Positions 50,001 to 62,700 of a stretch of DNA of 64,000 nucleotides are shown here, one piece after another. Below the pieces are notes generated by a model. It did not search any database and was not told where the DNA came from. It saw only the letters and a list, made by a program, of their open reading frames with translations. This DNA is from Aradus depressus (Eukaryota; Arthropoda; Insecta; Hemiptera; Aradidae). The position numbers and the translations under genes are program-made. The stretch lies in contig OY759215.1 in NCBI GenBank assembly GCA_963662175.1, forward strand, positions 19,457,079 through 19,521,078, given 5' to 3'. Numbering within the stretch: position 1 is the stretch's first letter; each line of letters begins with the position of its first letter.

Positions 50001-53000
50001 TTCACGATTTTAAATTATAATCTCTGTTTTTGAATGTTTATTAATTTTTTTTGTTTTTCTTTATGAGTTTTTTAAAATTTGAGGGGTCGGTGGGAAAAAC
50101 AACCTTTGTCAAAAAAACTAATTTTTCAGGGGAACGAAAAAACTGCGCCCCATCTTAATTTTTTGGTTTTTCGTTACCAATTTTGTTTTGTATAATGACA
50201 AACTATTCTAAAAGCTAGTAGTGTATATAAAATTAATTAAAACATTTCATAGTGACGTCAGCATCCGCCCAAAGTGACTCATCTCCTGACAAAGGTCGTT
50301 TTTCCCTGAAAAATCCGAATTTTTCCCTTAACAAATGCAGGTAAAAAATGAAGCAAGTTAAAATGTTAGCATTTTTAATTAAAATGAAATAAAATTATCA
50401 GTATAAAAAACTATAAGTAAAATAAAATAAAATTATTCATAAATCATCTCATCTCCACTGCTATTATCAGATTCACTCATATCAGGATCATGGTCCCCGT
50501 TATCAACTATTAATGAATCGTAAAAAGCTCGACTCTGTGGAGTGATGTAGTCGTATAAAGATTTCAAGTCATCAGCTTTGGCTTTTTTTAAAGGTATACG
50601 TCCATTATACATTGCTTGAAACTCCATTTCACGAGGCAACTGTGTATTGTTTCTTAATAAAGTTGAACGCCAGGGACCTTTATAGGTGTCCCGCAGAAAA
50701 ATCAAGTTACTCGACTGTTTTATTTGGTACATTTTTAGTCCTTTTAACTTCACTACTGCTCTCGACTTTTTGAAATATTTTTCTACAGTTGTTTTTACAT
50801 CAAATACATTCGTTTGGTCTACTTCAATGACATCGAAAGGTGTCGGATTATTGCGTGCTGACCTAATGATTGTGTTCCACTCGTTTGGTACCTCGACAGT
50901 TAATTTTTTTTTTTTATTTGCTATAAGTGCAAAATCTGTGTCATTAGGAAGAAATGAGTGTCCGCGAGTGGGAAATAAGTAAGTGATGGTTCTGAACATT
51001 TTTAAGGTGTGTACTAACATATACAAAAAAAACATCATAACGAAGTTTTTGTTTTGGCCAGCAGCACCATCTGATATTAATATCAGATCCTTTTTCAAGT
51101 TTTGATGGTTTTTTAAAAAATTAAATAAAAATGATGTTACCTCGTTTTGTCCCTTTTTGGCCACAGTTTCGTTGTAACAGAACATACTTGCTGCTTTATT
51201 ACTGAGGTCATGAATACCAAAAACGTATTGCCACATCTGCCTTGCATAAAAAATCGCATTTGTTTCAAGTTTTGGGCAAGGAAGGTTTTGCATGTAATCG
51301 AACGTTATTACTGTAACTTTTCCTTTTCTTGCCAAGCGTTTGTATGCTCGTTTTTTAACGTGGAATGAGTCAGCTTTCCTCAAGTGTAATTCCAACTCAG
51401 TTTTTAATACATTATGCTGTTCAAGAGGGCAAACTTGCATAGCTATCTTGAGTCTATCACAGTTTGAACAGGTATCGGATTTTGGATAGCCAAAGGATAT
51501 GTTGAAAGTGTTGAAAATATCAGTATATGCCCTGTAGGGTACATTTATCTGGTAGTCACTTAAAAACATTTCATGTAAAAGCTTTATATTTAGTTGTTCT
51601 GGCAAATATCTTTTATTTGGATTATTTCGAAATGAGTAATGAGAAACTCTGGGCTTAAAGGTTTGTATATGGTGTTCGACAAGCTTCTTCACAGGTTCTG
51701 GAAGCTTAGTAGGCCTGTTGTCATGAAATCCTCGCCCATCTTTTGGTGAATTGATATTTTGTAGAAGACATTTTTGTGTGTTTCTTAGACGGCCTCTTGT
51801 AATCCCATGGATTGACATAAACGCCTTTTGACAGATTTGAATGTCACCAACCACTCCTTCTTTTGTAATCCGAATTTTATAATAAAAAGCAGCTTCGTGA
51901 ACAAACATATTATTATGAATGTCCTGTTCGTTTTGCTGTTTTCTTGATCTCCTTTGTTTAGTAGCCTCAACTGTTAGTAACCCAACTAAATAAGTATCCT
52001 GAACGTTTTTAGATTCCATGTTATAAAACTCTTCGAATATTTTTTGTCTTTCAGCTTGGGTTGTTATATCAAAGCAGTTGAATCTTTTGCACCTAAAAAA
52101 AAGTAATAACGGATTGAAATGATTTATTTCATTAAATTATTGCCTGCCTAATATATATGTAGGCAGGCAAACCAATATTATGACTTATTATAATAATATT
52201 ACTGATGTAAATCGTATAAGTATAACAAGTTCATTTTTATTTTGAATAATCTTTTGTAAGTACCTACTTAATAATATTTTTATGATATAGGTAGGTATAA
52301 TAATATGTAGGTATGTACCTAATAAACATTATAATATATTTAAGCATTAGGTACTAAATGTTTTTAATTTAGGTACCTATGTTGATTAGTTTTGAAGATT
52401 TTAACTATTTATATGTTTCATGTTGACTGATTTCAACACAACTGTAATGGTTTTATTATTTGCAATAAATTGATTTGATATGTAATAGGTAGGTGTGTAC
52501 TATTACTTATTTAAATATTTAAGTTGTTATTACCTGCAATTAGGTCCAAGCTGTTTGGCTATAATTTCCTTCCCAACATGGTTGATATGATGCAATCCTT
52601 TTAATTTTTTCGCTTTAATAACTTCTTTTTTATGTTGTTGTTTTTTACGTTTTTTGGGCCAAGTAAAGTTATTATCATTTTGAACATTGTTATCCATGAT
52701 TTACAACAAAAATTTTATTATATTTGTTCAAACAAAATAAAATTATTAAAAACCGCACGTGAAAAACTTGGGAAATAACCTAACTACTGATAATAACTGA
52801 TCACGTGATGACGTTATCAGATAAGGTTTCAATGCCTGTTTCAGGGAAGAACAACCAATGTCACATGACATTGGTTGTTTTTCCACCAGTGGCTAAACTT
52901 TGAGCAGCTAAAATCATAGGACAGAGTCATCTTTTGATAGATCTGATTAGGGGTGCCAATGAGTACCCTAAAACTCCGCTAGATGGCAGTGATATCTCAA

Positions 53001-56000
53001 TTTCGAATTTTTTTGACAAAGGTTGTTTTTCCCACCGACCCCTCATTTACTCTTAAGCAGTAGCATTGTCTTTAATTTAACTGATTATTTTTTTGATTTG
53101 TATTTAGTGTATAAGGGTAATGGTTAAGGAACCTAATTGTAAAATTGTACCTCTGTAAATGCGACTGTTATAATAAACTCTTCTTCTTCTTCTTCTTCTT
53201 CTACACTAACTAAGGTGGTGATGTACTACTGATGATGACGCTGTTAATGGTTCAGCTAAAACATGAAAAGAATTCAGGCGTTTCAATGAAAAATTCTCAA
53301 ACACTTAACGCAATAATCACCATTCGTAAGCAACAAAACACTTCATAACGATCTTATGCTTCACAGTACACGAAACAATACTGAATATTTACACACAGTT
53401 TTTTTAGCAAACTTTCACACACATACACACCCAGAAATACTTTTACTATCTTCATATCACTTACCACATAACTCCCCAGGACTGTTGAAGAGGAACTGGA
53501 GCCGCGACTTATTGCCTCCCTGAATTATCTTAATTATTAATATCGTCCAACTATATTTTTGTTTGTCTTTATTTCTTACTTTATTACCTTTCACAGCCAT
53601 ACATCGAAATTGTCTTTCAATTCTCTTTTTTTTTCACTGTGACATGCTAACACTTCAAGTCTCCAATAACTAAGGTAACATTTCGCCCCTAGAACCTACC
53701 ACTGGGTGGTCTTCCACACACCATTGGCGCTACTGTATCTACATGTATCATCACAGATGCTGGGGATTGCACATTAACTCTGTGATTTTTTCTTAGGGAA
53801 TATTCATTAGTAATGGTATGTATTGTGTTGTGTGTCTGTCCTAGTGGAAGACGATTACATGCAGCGTGTTCTGCTGCGGGTGCGCTCCGATGCCCACCTC
53901 AGCGGTGGAATTAAAGGCAGACTCGGCCACGATGCGTGCCTACCAAATGGAGAAGAACTCAGCCCGTGAGGCGGCCGTCCATCCTAGTGACAATACGATA
54001 GCACTCACACTTCACCAGCCACTCTACCCCCCAGGAAGTATTATACACGTGGTCAGGCATCATCCCTCCAAAACTGAGTAAGTTCCCTCATGTATTTGAT
54101 AATGAGGCCAATTGATCTCTTTTATCTAACTCAGAAGTGGAGTCCGATGTGGTTGAAGCCTTCTTCAGGTACCTCATAGGCCACCGTGATTTCAGAATTG
54201 AGTTTGCGATTTAGGACAATTTTTTTTCAATTTTAGCATTTTGGAATTGGAAATTCTTAGTATCTCGTATATAAGTTAAGATCAGGCTTGTGGTAGATAA
54301 AAACAAACTCGAAGAGTTACTGCCAACCTTTCGGCACTGAGTGTGCCTTCTTCAGGGCCTGTATATTGCTATTATGTATTACATTAGTAATAAGCTTATA
54401 TGAGTCATCCAGAATCAAAACTCACAATATCCGAAATTAACAAAATTGAGATGGCTAATGGTTATTTTTGCAATTTTTTGAGCTGAATTCAAATATGGCG
54501 TTGGTTAGAATCAAAAGTCACCATATCCTAGGTTTAATGGGCCTAGAAGTGTAGGGTTGGAGTCAGAACTAATATTATCCTAGCGGACTAAGCGTCTTTT
54601 AACCAATCAGAAACCAGTATTTGCAAGCACAACCTGCTCAAAAAGGTTATCGTTTATTTTTTTATTTTGCAGTTTTTATTTTAAATAAAATTTTATTATT
54701 ACTTGCATTATGTAAAATTATAATTATGTGTCAATTTTAATCATTTTTCTTTTTTTTTTAAATTATTTAAAGTTGTAATAATTGTAACAATAAATTTACA
54801 TTGCATTTGAAAATGTTGAATGGTTTTGATTTATTTATACATGTTTAAGAAAGTTGGTAACAAAACTAACATTATCCTATGTGGTGGGAATCAAAACTCA
54901 CATTATCCAAACATTGGTTTCAAAACTAACATTATCCAAAATTTTACTGCTTTTATTTTTATAATGCTTTATAAAAATCCGTTTTTTATATGTATTTCAT
55001 TTTAAAGTGCTAACAGGATGTAAAAAAAAACCATTTGCAAGAACCGGCGAAGCAAATTGTAGTCGAGAGCGGTTTTTGGCAAATTCCCAAAATTTTTATT
55101 TTTGATCTTGTGAGTTTTGATTCTGGTGGACTCATATAAAGTATAAATAAAACAATAAAAACTAAATTTTAACTAAACAAAATCTTCATCATAACCGAAT
55201 ATAAATTTTAAAATAAAACAAAATATCATAATATTATTATTGTGTTTTTTTGTATTGTTTTTCTTAAATATTATGTTATGATGTAGGTTCTGTTTAGTTG
55301 AAATTTAGTTTTTATTGTTTTATTTTCAGTTACTTTCAGCTTATATATGCGTATTTCTATCTCATATATGTTAATACATGCCCTGATGAAGACACACTCA
55401 ATGCCGAAAGCTTGTCAGAAATTCATCGAGTTTTTATCGATTACAAGCCACCTCATCTCTCCATTCTTGATTACATCGTTGGTCAATCCAGCTACATATT
55501 TATGATTTTAATTGCAAATGATTTATTTTGTTTGTATTTAAGTATAATTCATTTCGTTGCATCATACTTAATTTATTTATTCATAATGAAGCATATTTTG
55601 CGATTTCTATATTTCCATTATAGACCAAACAATATCTGAACAACCATTATCTATTTGTATATTAAGGTTAATTGAAAGAGCGCTCTGGTAGTAGGCGATA
55701 TGACCTCGTTGTTAAAGCCCGGGCATGAGTCATAAAACCTAACCTAACCTTAAGGTTAATTTTAATATGTTTTTGAATGCATAAAAGACTTTTTAGGTTC
55801 AAGGATATCGAAAAGAATAAAATGTCCATTCGAAATTGGTATATCTGAACAGATAGATTATCATAAACATCGTTCTTCGGAAGAAATAATTTTCTTGAAA
55901 TCGAGACAGATATCTTGAATCAATCTTGTTCAATTTGACAGCGAACCTTTTCATGTTATTTCATATATATTTGACTTCGATTATCATGTTCAATCCCCAA

Positions 56001-56677
56001 TTCATTATTATTGTCCATATAATTATTTTCCATAAAAAAATATAGAATCCTTAAATCCGGTTGATAATTTTTTAACATAATATTTAGTTGGCAGGTTTGA
56101 GACCATGGCTTAACTAACGTCCTTTCCGCAGGACGTTCTTTGTCTGTGTTATTATAATTGAATTCGTAGTTTATGTATTAGCAGTTTCGAGAACGTCAGA
56201 AAAAGAATAACTTTTCACTTTCATTTAACCTTCTTTAGTTGAAAGAAATGTATGTAAATTTCGTGTTTCTAGGATCCAAAGTATATTCATTTAGGAAAGT
56301 GTTGATTTAACTAACATAAAGCAGGCTACATCCAGTGACATAATATCAACACACATATATGTCATGAGTATATCTATAAAAGTTGGGAAGGATTTGTGGA
56401 ACAGAAAGCCCACGGTTCTCTCTGATTGAGCTGAGTTTACGAAGCTCTTTCTTAGGCGACTCATGTATTTCGTTGTACTCGTACTCCTCCTAAACCCCTT
56501 TACATTGAAATTTGCCACGGTGGTAGTGGACACGGTGACGATGGTTACTAAAAAAATCTGAAATCGAACATACCACGGAGGAATAATCACCGAAAAACGA
56601 AATCCGCATTGAAATCAATTGAGAGACAAAATTCTCGCGTAAAATAGAATTTTTCAATTTCAAATGTAAAAATCCGG

Positions 56678-56730
<53 letters not shown>

Positions 56731-59700
56731 TAAGGTTCCATCTAGTGATCACAAACTAGTTCATATGCCCCATTTCAAATGCACTACTTGCATGTTAACC
56801 GACCACATTAACGTATGATTCAATAAATTTAGACTGACTCAGCTCAGTTTTTGCAAACAGCAGAATAACATATGCTAGGAAAATATGAGGATTCGCGAAA
56901 ATTCGCAGGAGTTTCCGCAGTGTTTACCAGGTGTTAGAATATTATATCGGGTGTTGTTTAATGAAAGAGAGACTCTGACAAGGTTTCAGGCTTCAAGGAC
57001 ACAAATAAAGACCAGAACGATTTGTCGTTCCTAAGAAGGATGGACCAATGTATCATGGTGACTCCTGAAACACATCACATTAAAAAGCGTCCGATTTAGC
57101 ATAAAATGGATACATACATAATTGTATTTCATTTATTCAGTAAATTGTCTAATATCTTCTTAATTTCATTTCATGACTTTCCAGGCAAAAATATGAGAAG
57201 AAGTGGAGGTAATGATAAATTAGTTTTTATTATTTATTTGAATATTTTTTTTATAAACAATTTAACGTATATTACTTTAGTGAAAATGGTTTCTGATCTT
57301 GGGGTATACCACATATCTTAACTTTTTAAAAATTGTTCATTCAGGAATAATTTTCTCTTTCGTTACCTAACAATTTAATAAACATTTCCCCCATATACAA
57401 TGTATCAATGGCTTCCCAAAAGAACGACTTAAGACTCTTTTTTATGAGATATCATCAGATAATGGGTGTCCACGAAGTCCTCTTCTTTTGTTACAATATC
57501 AATGATTAAATTACTTTCTCTGACTTATTCGGGCAGTGGAAAACTTTTAAATAACTCAAAATTACAATTTCTGTACTTGAATTGTTTTTCTGGGAACCCA
57601 CAGAATAAATAAATAAATAAAGGTTTCCTCTTGTTTTTTTTTAAATATTCCACAACCGGTTTCGTTACGTCTTAGTTTATAACTAAACCTGACGATGATG
57701 TAATGAGTAAAGTGCTACTGAATGTTTATATGTACATTTCTTGTGGAATATGTCAGCGTTTATTAACTTAGAAACAGTATTAATAATATTCGTCTTTTTA
57801 TTCAGGTACTGTTTTTATAAAAAAAAAGAAAGAATGATGTTACATATAACAGTATTTAATAAAAGAACATGGAGTTGTCCTCCTACCAGAGCCAGCTTTC
57901 AGACACAATTGACCATCTTCACAGCTAATTGATTCAATATAAGTGTCCTCTGTCCCCGACTACGGACTGTTACAATTCTCCGTAGTAAAGACGCTGTTAC
58001 AGCTCTCTGCTGTTACTTCCCCAGCTATTCGAAGTATAGGAGAAGTTATGTAATCGATCAGAAATTCGATGCATTCTTTTCAACGGAATCGCATGTTTCT
58101 TGATCCCCTAATTCCAAAAATTTAAAAAAAAAAATGTTTGTCTGTATGTCTCTGAACACGATAACTCCCGATTGAATGAATGCTATCAACACGAAATTTG
58201 ATAAGTGATTCCAGAACCCTCTAAGGACGATCTATTGATTTTCAGTCAAATCGGTCAAGAGAAGAAGGGAGGTTTAACACAAAATCTCTAATAACTGTCG
58301 TTCTAATGAATGTATTGACACGGTGTCTCATAAAAATTCAAATGGGGGATTAATTTTCAGCCGAAGAAGAGAGGGTGATCTCTCAAAAATCTCAATAACT
58401 GCCAATGTAATTTTCGACATGAAATTTTATATTTAAATTCAAAACTCAATAAGGATGGCACCGATGAATTTTCAGCGAAATCGGTCGTAGAAAAGGGGGG
58501 ATCAGAGACATAAATACCCTAATAACTGCCAATGTAATGAATGTATCGACACAAAATTTACTATGAGGATTTAGAAGTCACTATATAAGTCGTATATTGA
58601 CTTTCAGGCCAAACAGTCGATTGACTTTCGAGGAAGAGCGAAAAAGTAACGGATTACTTCTTGCTGGGTATGTACGTAGTCGATGATTCACCGACGACTT
58701 TCTACTAAATCTGTTAGTACTGAAGAAGTGTGTGGACAACAACTTTTTTGTTCTTTTGTTAAATACTGAACGCTTCCATAATTGTAAGAAAGTGTAGAAA
58801 CATCCATACTTCTGCCAAGTTGAATTTCTTAATTAAACATTTTCTTTATATTTATGAATAAATGTATATTTCCAAAGATTATTAATTTGTTTTAAGTATA
58901 TAACTTAATTTTTCCATTGTATATTTTTATTTTAAAGGCAAGTTCTAAAGAAGCATGACCCTGTGTACCAGGCTATTTGGGCCAACAATACGGACTTCGA
59001 CGAGGTCCTCATTTCGCCCGTTATGATTCAGGACCATATGCCTGACAAGGTGCTGGAAGCTCTCAATAAGGTATCCCACGTTATTCTAATGACATGATGA
59101 TGTTAAAATAAGTGCCTCTCTCTATAAGTCTGCTTTTAGAATCATATTTAAAATGTTTATTTTATCATTTCTGATCTATCTCTAGTTGAATAGTCTAGTT
59201 TGTATGGATTCTACAAAAAAAAAGAAGCATGATATTTTTCTTCTTAAAATTAGATTTCACATTTATTGTTATTTCGCGAGACTTTTTTTTTAACAATAAA
59301 AGGAAATTAATTTGAACCTTGATAATTTATGTTTTCCAGATTTACTTTGTGAAACTCCATTCTAGGAATAGATAATTAAATACACAATTTCTTTGTCAAA
59401 CCACTATATTCTCAAATATGTACTCAACTAGTTTCGCCCTGTTGACATTATCAAGAGCAAGAGTCACTTATAAACTGACAGAATTGGTTGACAGGGTAGA
59501 AGGTACAGTTATGGAGGGGGGTTTTTAAGTAATGACGGGGAATCCCTTGTTTACAACATCCCTTGTAAACAATTGGAAAGGATTCCCCGTCACTACCTAA
59601 AAAAAAAACCTCCATAACTGTACCTTCTACCCTGTCAACCAATTCTGTCAGTTTATAAGTGACTCTTGATAATGCCTTAACACGGCGAAACTAGTTGAGT

Positions 59701-62700
59701 ATTTGAGAATATATAGTGAAGTTTGACAAAGAAATTGTGTATTTAATTATCTATTCCTTGAACCTTGATTTCTAAATTCCATAAACTGCTAATGAAAATG
59801 GGAAATGAGGTTTAATCCTTTTTCTCATAAAAATTAATATATTTTTCTTTGCATAAATATTTATTTGCACGAAGATTTCGATAAAAAATATTCTGATTCT
59901 TCGCATGGTATGACCACGACTAAAAATACAATTTTTAAAAATAATCTAATATATATTTAACAAATATTACACCGCTTTTTTATATTTTTAATTTTTATTT
60001 TTAGCCTGTGTTATTTAACTTTATAATTTGTTTTTTTAGCTTACTATACACTTGAGGTCATTCTCAATTTTGCCACCTTCACCAAATCTAGCAGCTATTG
60101 TCAACTTCAAGTGAAAGGGAAAACTTAAATATATATGTGTTAATAACTTCAAAGTATGAAAGGTCGTGTTAGTAAATTGGTGGTGATTGAGCGACGACTT
60201 TTCTTACGAAGTTTTAAGTTAGTGATAGAAAATAAATAAAGATTGAAAGTGGCAAAACTGTTAAATATGACTGTTTCATATGATTTCCACTCGCTTTAGA
60301 TAATAGCAACAACATTTGATTGATAGTTTGTTATTTGTAGTAGTGAGCTACGGTTAGTTAGGAACTACAAGTGACGAAACAAATTATTATAACTAGAGCT
60401 TTTTATTATTATCTATCTTTCTCATTTAAATTTTTTATATGTTTAATTTTAAATTTTATTGTGTATATTTGCACTTTGCTTGTCTTTTTTTTTTTTTTTT
60501 TTGAGATTTTGGGTGCACCTGTTCATTTTATTTTTGTTATTTATTTATTGCTTTTTATTTGTGTCCTTTTCTTTTCTTTTTTTATTATTATTATTTTTTT
60601 TTACTATTATTTGCAAATATTTGTCTTAATCAGGTTTTGCAACATCATAACAAATACAAGCATAGAGAAGCAGTACGAACTCTATCGGATATAGCACAAG
60701 CGCCTCTAGAGAATGGCCTCACTGACATAAGGTATAAAATAAAAAATAAATCATTATCAATTCCTTATGTAGAGTCCATTAAATATTAATCTAATTCCGC
60801 AATCATTACCAATTCCAAATTTAATGACCTTTAAACATTAGACCTATCCCTCAAACATTATCAGTTCCAAATTTAATGACCTTTAACATTAACCTTTTCC
60901 CTAAAGCATTATCAGCTCCAAAATTGTCCTTCATTGACCTATCCCTTAATCAATAACTATTCACAATTTAATGGTCTTTGAACCTTAACCTACACTGCAG
61001 GCATCATCATCCCAAATTCAAGACCATTAAATATTAACCTAACCCAACTTCTTTTTAGAGACATTTCAAAAACGTAACAAAAACCGAATGTCCATTAAAT
61101 GAAAAAAACCTTAATGTAAATGTTTATTATTTACTTTGTGTTGCATGATCTGTCGCTTGCTTTTTCTTTCCTATATTTTTCTCCAAATATATATGTTTAC
61201 TTTTGCACAGGGAAAATTATGTAATCATAAACAAATTTGAAGTTGGGTTTTTGTGTTTTTTTTTTTAAATGTTTTAGGGCCTCAGGATCTAAGTGTCATT
61301 ATATTTTTGTAACTATGGATAGCTTTCAGTCAAATTAAGATGTTGTGTATTGGAAACCTTTACAGGGCCAGTAAATTTCAAGCAAAACTGCTATATTATA
61401 AAATAAAATGTAGTAAATAGTGCTCCTACTTAGATTTATTCAGAATGTAACCTCTTTTATCCAATCGCCAGATTTTAATGAATATAAATTCTAAATTAGT
61501 TGTTCCCATGGAAATCCCAGACAGATTCGCCCGATTTAAAGCTCACTATTGTAAGCTACTTGTAAGTTATTCCGAGAAAGCTATTCCAAAGAAAGTAAAT
61601 ATAAATATGCTTCGACGATGATGCTTGCATTTATGTCGGCCACCCTGACTTGGATTTATGCAGGCGAGAGCTACATCACACGGTTTGTGTTATCAAATGT
61701 TGGTTTTTTGACAGTGGATTATTTATTTCAAAAGAAAAATCATTGTCGAAATTTACAATCTTAGGGAGAGGTTATATGCATGCAAGAATATGGATAAATT
61801 TCTAGAAGTATATGTACAGTATAGCTTAAACATATAAATTCCGGGATATTTGAAAGATAGTGATCCACCCGAGGTGGGGAGCGAAATTCGTTCTGTATGG
61901 CGGTGCTCTTCTACAGAGCTGAGGTGGACTACGGGACGAACAGGCCAGCCACACCAAGCTACATCCACTGGACCTGATGCAGAACTCCTGGATAAGGTTC
62001 TGTACAGACTGTCTCTTACCAGTGGACCTGCTCTTGGCAGAGTCATGGGAACTCCCGAATAGGCATCGCAGAGAGCTACAGATAGCTTCTGTTGAAGTTC
62101 ATTGCGCGGAACAATGATTTGTATGAAACAATAATGGACGTGAAAATACAAGTTGAAACATATAATATGTACATATAATGATAATTGATTGGTAATATAT
62201 GTGACTATCTATATTATGATATATACATATTATGTGATATTATAATAATATACATTTTGGAAGTACTGGGAAATGTGGTGCAAGCCGGTGTTCATGTTTG
62301 CGCGGTAGCTTAGTGCTTGCTGAGCTCAAGATCGCGGGTTTGAAACCCGACCGAGGCCCTTAGTTTATTTTATCTGGGAAGTAAAATAAACTGAAGCACG
62401 CCGTCCTTCGGATGGGACGTTAAGCGATGGTCCCGAACCTGTAAGATGTCAGGTACTCGTTAAAGAACCCTATTCTAACTGAATAAAAATTTAGATTTGT
62501 CAAAATTTAGGACTTCCATAGTAAAGTCGGGCTCATGTTCACCAGAGTAATGAAAGAATGCTTTGGTGGTAGGCGATGTGACCTTGTAGTTGAAGCCCGG
62601 GCATGAATCATAATAACTGAAACTAACTAAACTATTAAAAAACATTGCAACTACGTCTTTTATAAATTGTATTTTATGAAATTAGTTGAATTGCCCTCTG

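Larger units (their letters stand above)
50081..53044 (-). mobile_element. Sola-like DNA transposon, apparently intact (2964 bp)
   Basis: The ends are perfect 37-bp inverted repeats starting GAGGGGTCGGTGGGAAAAAC (50081-50117, 53008-53044). ATTT is duplicated on both sides (50077-50080, 53045-53048). The paralogous LINE copy at 33388-33400 (AAAATTTACTCTT) shows the uninterrupted site. The element encodes one two-exon gene on the minus strand. A 4-bp duplication, GAG... termini and a DDD-type transposase agree with the Sola superfamily as described by Bao and co-workers; the assignment is inference. It sits antisense in a lipase intron. Confidence 0.9.
54287..55460. mobile_element. Inverted hammerhead-like units enclosing a nested element
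   Basis: The minus strand of 54332-54355 has CTGAAGA, AGGCACACTCAGTGCC (5-bp GGCAC/GTGCC stem) and GAAA. An inverted relative on + at 55383-55409 has CTGATGA, AGACACACTCAATGCC and GAAA. The flanks (GGCTTGTGGTAGATAAAAAC and complement) also match, so this is one inverted-repeat element of about 1.17 kb with a younger insertion inside. Confidence 0.55.

Noticed and set aside
51147..51368. 73-codon + frame inside the transposon
   Set aside because: Antisense shadow of the transposase gene.
55298..55639. 113-codon + open frame rich in Ile/Phe/Tyr
   Set aside because: It overlaps an inverted hammerhead-like repeat unit and AT-rich DNA, which gives hydrophobic codons by chance; no domain.
60371..60694. 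107-codon hydrophobic + frame
   Set aside because: T-rich intron sequence; the true exon at 60634 is in a different frame.
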